Shown piece by piece: positions 15,675-20,197 of a stretch of 22,557 nt of DNA (positions within the stretch are counted from its first letter, which is position 1; every line of letters starts with the position of its first letter). This stretch comes from Dehalococcoidia bacterium (lineage in GTDB: Bacteria; Chloroflexota; Dehalococcoidia; GIF9; AB-539-J10). The translations under genes were made by a program, and so were the position numbers. Under the pieces are notes generated by a model. The model searched no databases. It was not told the DNA's origin and worked only from the letters and a program-made list of their open reading frames with translations. The stretch spans positions 1 through 22,557 of the forward strand of contig SOHS01000033.1 in the NCBI GenBank assembly GCA_004377135.1, in the 5' to 3' direction.

Positions 15675-16468
15675 GTTGGTTTATTGGCATCGACATTGGC
15701 TCGGCATACAGCAAAGGAGTCATAATTAAGGACTTCGAGCTTGTTGCCTCACATATCATCATATCGGGAGCTAATTACCGAACATCTGCTGAGGCCATAA
15801 GGACGGAGCTAATAAGGCAGGTCAATCTGAGTCAGGATGATATAGCCAATACTGTTGCCACCGGTTCCGGTGCCGACAATGTCTATTTTGCCAGCCAGAA
15901 GGTAAGCGATATAGTATGCACTGCCCGGGGCATAAACAATGCCTTCCCGCAAGCCAGGACTGTAATCGATGTAGCCAGTCAATCCACCAGGGTAATACGG
16001 ATAAGTGAAGAAGGGAAGGTGGCCAACTTTACTGTCAGCGAGAAATGTGCCGGCGGCAGTGGCCGCTTTATTGAGGTCATTGCCAACGTGCTGCGAATAA
16101 ATTTGAGCGATTTCGGCCCGCTTTCCGCCAGATCAATGACCCCCATTACATTTGGTACGGGCTGCGCTGTTTTCGGCGAATCTGAAGCCATCACCAGAAT
16201 AAGCGAAGGCATTCCAAAAGAAGACATCGCTGCTGGTGTTAACAAAGCCCTGGCAAGCAAGATTTCCTCACTGGTTAAGAAGCTTAAGCTGGAGGAGCCT
16301 TGCGCCATCTGTGGCGGCGGTGCCCTCAACATCGCCCTCGTCAAGACCATAGAAGGCGAATTGAACACCACCCTCCTGGTACCACAAAACCCCCAGCTTG
16401 TAACCGCTCTTGGCGCCGCCATAATCGCTGCAACATCAGCGACTTTGGAGGTGGAACATAGGTCTTGA
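15671..16468 (+). CDS. Second ASKHA activase-like subunit, degenerate phosphate motif (BcrA/BzdP-like)
   Basis: A 265-residue partner of the previous gene, joined to it by an ATGA overlap. It keeps the N-terminal GIDIGSAYSKG loop (6-16), both cluster cysteines, Cys126 (SEKCAGGSG) and Cys165 (GTGCAVFGESE), and a C-terminal CGGGALN loop. The central DIGGQD motif has become DVASQS (100-105), so the usual Gly-Gly and terminal Asp are gone. The retained cysteines argue for a structural role in the shared cluster. The changed loop suggests weaker or absent ATP hydrolysis, although ATP binding could persist. Short length favours the Bzd type over the longer BcrA. A likely promoter for the next gene begins within its stop codon. 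Confidence 0.85.
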   Translation: MSWFIGIDIGSAYSKGVIIKDFELVASHIIISGANYRTSAEAIRTELIRQVNLSQDDIANTVATGSGADNVYFASQKVSDIVCTARGINNAFPQARTVIDVASQSTRVIRISEEGKVANFTVSEKCAGGSGRFIEVIANVLRINLSDFGPLSARSMTPITFGTGCAVFGESEAITRISEGIPKEDIAAGVNKALASKISSLVKKLKLEEPCAICGGGALNIALVKTIEGELNTTLLVPQNPQLVTALGAAIIAATSATLEVEHRS

Positions 16469-16494
16469 CAAGAACTGAGGAAGATTGGTAGCAT
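16465..16494 (+). promoter_or_regulatory. Predicted promoter of the exported-protein pair
   Basis: TTGACA (16465-16470) and TAGCAT (16489-16494, 4/6) with an 18-bp spacer, overlapping the end of the reductase cluster. The same TTGAC(A/T)-N18-TAGCAT form recurs at 19960-19989. Confidence 0.4.
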
Positions 16495-16502
16495 TTTATC
16501 AT

Positions 16503-16525
16503 AGTCGATTTATTCGAAAACGACT
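16503..16525. promoter_or_regulatory. Small inverted repeat in the 5' leader
   Basis: AGTCG and CGACT frame an internal TTT/AAA pairing and an ATTCG loop. It lies just after the predicted transcription start and before the ribosome binding site at 16560. It could be an operator or a weak terminator of the upstream operon. Confidence 0.3.
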
Positions 16526-16569
16526 GACCCAATACAGTAAGCAAAGTTTCATCAGATTCGGAGGGGTAA

Positions 16570-17133
16570 ATGAAAGCAGTAATCACGAGTATTGTGGTAG
16601 CCATTATCCTGGCCTTAGTCTTTTCCTTGCCGGCTCTGGCCCAGGAGAGTGGCACCATCACCATCACTATGACAGGAGTCAATGACATTTCCATAAGCCT
16701 GGATAAAACACAATGGCCGCTAGGAGAAGTGGCTACAGATACAGAGTACATGACAAGCCCGCCGATAGAATGGTGCACTTTGACTGTAGAGGGCAATTGT
16801 AATGTGAATACCTTTATCCTGGGTGAGGATACTGAATGGATTGATAATCCCAGCGCCTATAAATGGACGCTGAGCGCCGATGGCACTAATGGAGACAATG
16901 TGTATGGGTTACAATTCCGCATATCTGGCGATACCACACGAGGACCTTTGGGCGACGGTTATGTCCCTATCACCAAGACGCAAAGCGAATTCTGGCCTTA
17001 TTCTGGTGGTTCAGGCTCGAGCTTGGCCCCCGGCGACACCAAGCAATTTGGCCTGAAATTGTTAACGCCTACCTACTTCGTTGGTAGCAGGCAGATGCAA
17101 ACTCAAATCACCATAAGCGCAGTAGCTGCCTGA
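16570..17133 (+). CDS. Exported protein of unknown function
   Basis: A 187-residue protein with a Sec signal peptide: KAV start, hydrophobic core to about residue 20, likely cleavage after ALA near residue 24. The mature part is rich in Thr, Ser, Gly and beta-prone strands (GTITITMTGV at 28-37, QTQITISAVA at the end), like a beta-sandwich surface protein. The only cysteines of the mature chain sit eight residues apart (EWCTLTVEGNC) and could form a disulfide. No lipobox or membrane anchor is present. GGAGGGG precedes the ATG. Its stop overlaps the start of the next gene by one base, so the two are a coupled pair that probably act together outside the membrane. I do not recognise the family. 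Confidence 0.8.
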   Translation: MKAVITSIVVAIILALVFSLPALAQESGTITITMTGVNDISISLDKTQWPLGEVATDTEYMTSPPIEWCTLTVEGNCNVNTFILGEDTEWIDNPSAYKWTLSADGTNGDNVYGLQFRISGDTTRGPLGDGYVPITKTQSEFWPYSGGSGSSLAPGDTKQFGLKLLTPTYFVGSRQMQTQITISAVAA

Positions 17134-17696
17134 TGATAAGGCATATCAAATTAGCCGGGCTCATTATCGCTTTGCTGGCTATCTTTCTGCCCTCTTTTAC
17201 TCTGGCGCAGGACGTTAACTTCAGCGTCTCCCCTGCCGAGGTACACATAGATGACTTACCCCCGGGAGAGACAGCAGAATTCGAACTGACCATTCACAAT
17301 AAGGAAGAGCTAGCTCATAATTTTACCTTCACTACCTTTCAGCCTCCAGAAGAGGAAAGAAGGGAAGGGAGAGCTGAATTCCCCGATGATAGCTGGATAA
17401 GCTTTTCCTCTCCAAAAATCGAAGTGGCCGCTAAGTCTGAGGCCAATGTAACAGTGACGGTAGCTATACCGCGAGAGCAAAAATTGTCAGGCGAGGAATG
17501 GGAGATATGGCTGGGAGTCACTGCTGAATCCCGTGACCTGTTGGCAGTAAGGTTATATGCTCGCCTGCTGGTGTCCACAACCCCCGCGGTGGGAGTCAGG
17601 CCCAATGCCGGATTGGTCGCTGGAATCGTCGTGGGCATAGTACTTTTTGGCTGTGGTAGCTATTATTACTTCAGACGCAGAACCAGGCCCGGATGA
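17133..17696 (+). CDS. Exported, C-terminally membrane-anchored beta-sandwich protein
   Basis: A 187-residue protein with a signal peptide (hydrophobic about 8-24, likely cut after LAQ or LA), an Ig-like beta-rich domain (about 28-150) and a C-terminal transmembrane helix (about 160-180), followed by the basic stop-transfer tail YYYFRRRTRPG. The domain begins FSVSPAEVHIDDLPPGETAEFELTI, a pattern seen in NEW3/DUF916-type extracellular domains that bind sugars or other surface proteins. That comparison is by pattern only. The TGATG junction (1-base overlap) with the upstream secreted protein suggests equal expression, with this one acting as a membrane tether. No terminator follows directly. 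Confidence 0.8.
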   Translation: MIRHIKLAGLIIALLAIFLPSFTLAQDVNFSVSPAEVHIDDLPPGETAEFELTIHNKEELAHNFTFTTFQPPEEERREGRAEFPDDSWISFSSPKIEVAAKSEANVTVTVAIPREQKLSGEEWEIWLGVTAESRDLLAVRLYARLLVSTTPAVGVRPNAGLVAGIVVGIVLFGCGSYYYFRRRTRPG

Positions 17697-17737
17697 CCGT
17701 TGCACTTCAGCGCACGAGGCCCTAGCACCATCCTGAA

Positions 17738-17856
17738 CAAACCCAAATGTCAAAATCCAAATGACAACTGAAATCCTAATGCTTGAATGTCAAACCTACT
17801 CAGTTTTGTGATTTGGACTTTGAGCTTCGTTTGGCATTTGAGCTTTGTCATTCATC
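17738..17856. repeat. Imperfect inverted, AT-rich dispersed-type repeat element
   Basis: This stretch is built from variants of CAAATG(A/T)CAA and their complements. The segment at 17750-17767 pairs with 17806-17823 at 16 of 18 positions, and further similar words flank both arms. It does not encode a convincing protein and resembles short palindromic elements scattered in many genomes. With one copy in view its repetitive nature is inferred. It fills most of the 360-bp gap before the sigma factor. Confidence 0.5.
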
Positions 17857-17953
17857 ATTACCGGCGCAAAGAGACTGTCACTTCCCGCCGAATTGGGTTC
17901 GCTATGACCAAGAGGTAATGCTAGGTATCCGGGTTCATCTCTTGAGGGTCGTA

Positions 17954-17996
17954 GTACTATTTTCTACTATAAAAAGTACAAATGGGTGATTCCCAT
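17954..17996 (+). promoter_or_regulatory. Palindromes upstream of the sigma factor
   Basis: GTACT (17954-17958) and AGTAC (17975-17979) flank an AT-rich core containing TACTATAAAA, a possible -10. ATGGG-TGATT-CCCAT (17982-17996) follows as a perfect 5-bp hairpin. The word TAGTACTAT (17952-17960) also occurs at 20176-20184, before the large surface-protein gene. Confidence 0.35.
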
Positions 17997-18058
17997 AGAC
18001 CGTGCTGGCTGATATTCTAAAAATACTGCGGGAGCAGAATGTAATAGCTAGAGGCGAC

Positions 18059-18664
18059 ATGAAAGTAGCTGATTCTACCTCTCAAAGTTACGAAGCTAAG
18101 CTGGTCCAGAAGCTGCGCTCGGGCGACAGCGCAGCCATGGAGGAGTTCTATAATATTTACAGGAGCAGACTCTACACTGTGGTGTTGGACCAAGTAGACC
18201 GAAACCAGGCCGTAGCTGAGGATTTGGTTCAGGAAACATTCCTTGCTGCCCTGGGCTCACTGGATAAATTCCGTGGTGACAGCCAGCTTTATACCTGGCT
18301 GCGCAGCATCGCCTTTCACAAGATAAATGACTTCTATCGTCGACAGGTGAGGGAGCCAAAATCCGAGGAACCGTCCCCCGATTTTGATGTCATGAAGCAG
18401 CTGGAGCAAACCGGGGATGATAAACCAGCGGTCCTCACTGTGCTGGAGTCCGAAGAGGTTCGCCAGTCAGTTCACCAGGCTTTGGAGGACTTGCCGCAGG
18501 ATTATCAAGAGGTGCTGGTATTGAAATACCTCGAAGAGATGCCCGTGCTAGAGATAAGTCAGGTTATGGGTCGTTCACCAAAGTCGGTTGAGGGGTTGCT
18601 GTCACGGGCTCGGAAGGCTATGCGGGCTAACCTGGAGGAAAACGGAAACAACCACGAAGCCTGA
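18059..18664 (+). CDS. ECF-type RNA polymerase sigma factor
   Basis: A sigma-70-family factor of about 201 residues with regions 2 and 4 only. Region 2 (about residues 20-95) includes DLVQETFLAAL and the TWLRSIAFHKINDFYRR stretch of region 2.3/2.4. Region 4 (about 135-190) has LPQDYQEVLVLKYLEEMPVLEISQVMG and a recognition helix ending in GLLSRARKAMR. The start is uncertain: ATG 18059 has a weak AGAGG, while GTG 18002 would add 19 residues with no ribosome binding site. No anti-sigma gene lies on either side, unlike most ECF loci. Its neighbours are exported proteins and a subtilase, so it may direct an envelope-related regulon. A strong terminator follows 85 nt after the stop. Confidence 0.87.
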   Translation: MKVADSTSQSYEAKLVQKLRSGDSAAMEEFYNIYRSRLYTVVLDQVDRNQAVAEDLVQETFLAALGSLDKFRGDSQLYTWLRSIAFHKINDFYRRQVREPKSEEPSPDFDVMKQLEQTGDDKPAVLTVLESEEVRQSVHQALEDLPQDYQEVLVLKYLEEMPVLEISQVMGRSPKSVEGLLSRARKAMRANLEENGNNHEA

Positions 18665-18748
18665 TTATAGCCTCCTGCATAATTTCGGTACAGAATCCTC
18701 TCCAGCTTATATAGCTGTTTAATTTTGTTCCAGCTTCGGATTCAATGT

Positions 18749-18777
18749 GCGGGAGCCCTTTGTGGGCTCCCGCTTTT
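18749..18777 (+). terminator. Rho-independent terminator after the sigma factor
   Basis: A perfect 10-bp GC-rich stem, GCGGGAGCCC / GGGCTCCCGC, with loop TTTGT, followed by TTTT. It lies between the convergent sigma-factor and subtilase genes. It ends the sigma transcript and may hinder read-through from the other side. Confidence 0.9.
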
Positions 18778-18789
18778 ATAGGAGGAGGT

Positions 18790-19815
18790 TTAGAGTGAAG
18801 GTGAAGATACTGTCTCTGTTAACGCCTGGAAGGCGTTGACCAGCCCCTGCCCAACACCATCCACAGCGATGGGGGTACAACTATTTTCAATAGCCCACCG
18901 CACTTCATCATTGACAGCGCCGTTGCCGTTGCCGTCCTCAGCGACACTGAAAACCAGTGCAGCTACGCCTGAGACATGAGCCCCGGCTGCCGAAGTGCCA
19001 GTCTTATAGCCATATTGATTCTGGGGCAATTCAGAGTAAATGTTAAAGCCTGGAGCAGCTACATCTACCCAGTCGCCATAGCTGGATAACAAAGCCAAGG
19101 AATTGTTTTCATTGGTGCCGGCCACCGCAAAGCAATTGACATAATAAGCCGGGTAAGAAGGCTCCGACCCGCCTTTATTTCCCGCCGCTGCTATAAGTAT
19201 CGCTCCCTGGCTCCAGGCATAGTTTACCGCTTCTTCTAAATCCGTCGATGCTTTCATTGACAGGCTTATGTTGATAACTTTGGCTCCGTGGTCCACCGCC
19301 CAGATGATGCCTCGGGCTACCACCGATGCTTCGCACCTTCCCGCATCATCAGCCACCTTAACATTCATTAGCCGACATTCCGGGGCGATGGCGGCAATAG
19401 TGCCTGCCATGTGGGTCCCGTGCCCATAAAGGTCATCGCTTGTCGGGCTATCGGTCAAATTGACCTCAGCCACCACCCTATCAGCCAGATCCGGGTTATC
19501 CTTGTTAATACCCGTATCCAGCACAGCCACTATACATGACTGGTCCCCTCGGGTTATTTGCCAGGCTTGAGGTGCCTCAATCTTGGTTACCCCCCACCTG
19601 TCAGCCGGATAGCTATCATCGAGAGAATACGTCGCCTGTGGGGAAGGAGCATAGCTTGAAGAATCGCTATTATCGGCAGGTGCCGCATAATAAGCGGGCG
19701 AATAACTGTAGGCTGAGGCGCTTTCTCTGGCAAATAGCACATCAAGTGCCAACGCAGCAACGAGTATTACTTCAACCAGCGTCAGGGCTATGGCTAAATA
19801 TTTAAGCTTCTTCAA
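18790..19815 (-). CDS. Membrane-anchored subtilisin-like serine protease (S8)
   Basis: A 341-residue protease. An N-terminal hydrophobic helix (about 5-27) without a clear cleavage site should anchor it. A Ser/Tyr/Ala-rich spacer (31-68) follows, then the S8 catalytic domain (about 72-335). The triad is Asp100 (VAVLDTGI), His132 (GHGTHMAGT) and Ser275 (GTSAAGAH), with the oxyanion Asn213 (AAAGN). The usual proline after the serine (GTSMAxPH) is alanine (279). There is no recognisable inhibitor I9 prodomain, so folding or activation may differ. The start is TTG 19815 with no ribosome binding site. TATAAT lies only 5 nt upstream, so the message may be leaderless. It may process the neighbouring surface proteins, though nothing in the sequence proves it. 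Confidence 0.9.
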   Translation of the reverse strand: MKKLKYLAIALTLVEVILVAALALDVLFARESASAYSYSPAYYAAPADNSDSSSYAPSPQATYSLDDSYPADRWGVTKIEAPQAWQITRGDQSCIVAVLDTGINKDNPDLADRVVAEVNLTDSPTSDDLYGHGTHMAGTIAAIAPECRLMNVKVADDAGRCEASVVARGIIWAVDHGAKVINISLSMKASTDLEEAVNYAWSQGAILIAAAGNKGGSEPSYPAYYVNCFAVAGTNENNSLALLSSYGDWVDVAAPGFNIYSELPQNQYGYKTGTSAAGAHVSGVAALVFSVAEDGNGNGAVNDEVRWAIENSCTPIAVDGVGQGLVNAFQALTETVSSPSL

Positions 19816-19932
19816 TATACATTATATATAACAGCCATCCTATCCGCTGAGAATCACCCATCGGTACCGTTTTGGTACTGTTTTGCCTAGAATTTAGTAA
19901 TGTGACCTTTTACCTACCCACCCCGAAATCTG

Positions 19933-19956
19933 GTCCTGGTACTTTCTAACCAGGAC
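19933..19956. promoter_or_regulatory. Perfect 8-bp inverted repeat upstream of the surface-protein promoter
   Basis: GTCCTGGT-N8-ACCAGGAC, ending 3 bp before the -35 of the promoter at 19960. The position suits an activator or repressor site. GTACC-GTTTT-GGTAC lies further upstream, near 19864. Confidence 0.45.
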
Positions 19957-19959
19957 TAT

Positions 19960-19989
19960 TTGACTAAAATAGAAGGGACGTGCTAGCAT
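19960..19989 (+). promoter_or_regulatory. Predicted promoter of the surface-protein leader
   Basis: TTGACT (19960-19965) and TAGCAT (19984-19989) with an 18-bp spacer. A TGC before the -10 makes it extended. A second candidate, TTGACA-N17-TAAAAG, lies at 20063-20091. Confidence 0.4.
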
Positions 19990-20005
19990 TAGACATAATA
20001 TTTGG

Positions 20006-20124
20006 AAGGGAGGCAGGGCAAAGAAAGTAGATTCCATAGTACCTTTGGTATCTACTACGTGATTGACAAATCTCGAAAACCCCCCTAAAAGTACTGGAAA
20101 AAATGAGGGATTTTCCCTTTTTTT
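20006..20124 (+). promoter_or_regulatory. Structured leader with possible attenuator
   Basis: Between the promoter and the gene at 20198 lie a stem-loop and a terminator-like hairpin. The stem-loop pairs AGTAGA 20026-20031 with TCTACT 20051-20056, with an inner TACC/GGTA. AAGGGA at 20006-20011 could pair with TCCCTT at 20114-20119 and so break the terminator. This is the layout of a transcription attenuator or riboswitch, but it matches no class I know. The rest of the 382-bp gap (19816-20197) holds no gene that I can support. Confidence 0.35.
20106..20124 (+). terminator. Short hairpin with T-run, possibly an attenuator
   Basis: AGGGA-TTT-TCCCT followed by six T. The 5-bp stem is weak, but an A-rich run just upstream can extend the pairing with the T-run. 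It ends 60 nt before the ribosome binding site of the next gene. Confidence 0.45.
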
Positions 20125-20197
20125 ACGACTTTATATATACAAAGGTAATAGGTTATTAGTATAGTAATAGACTGTTAGTACTATGAGGAGGATAGAT

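Noticed and set aside
17783..17989. 68-residue open frame before the sigma factor
   Set aside because: It runs through the palindromic repeat element, has no ribosome binding site and reads as low-complexity translation of the repeat words.
20002..20088. Short TTG-initiated frame in the leader of the surface-protein gene
   Set aside because: 28 codons with no ribosome binding site, and it overlaps the proposed RNA structure. Not supportable as a gene.
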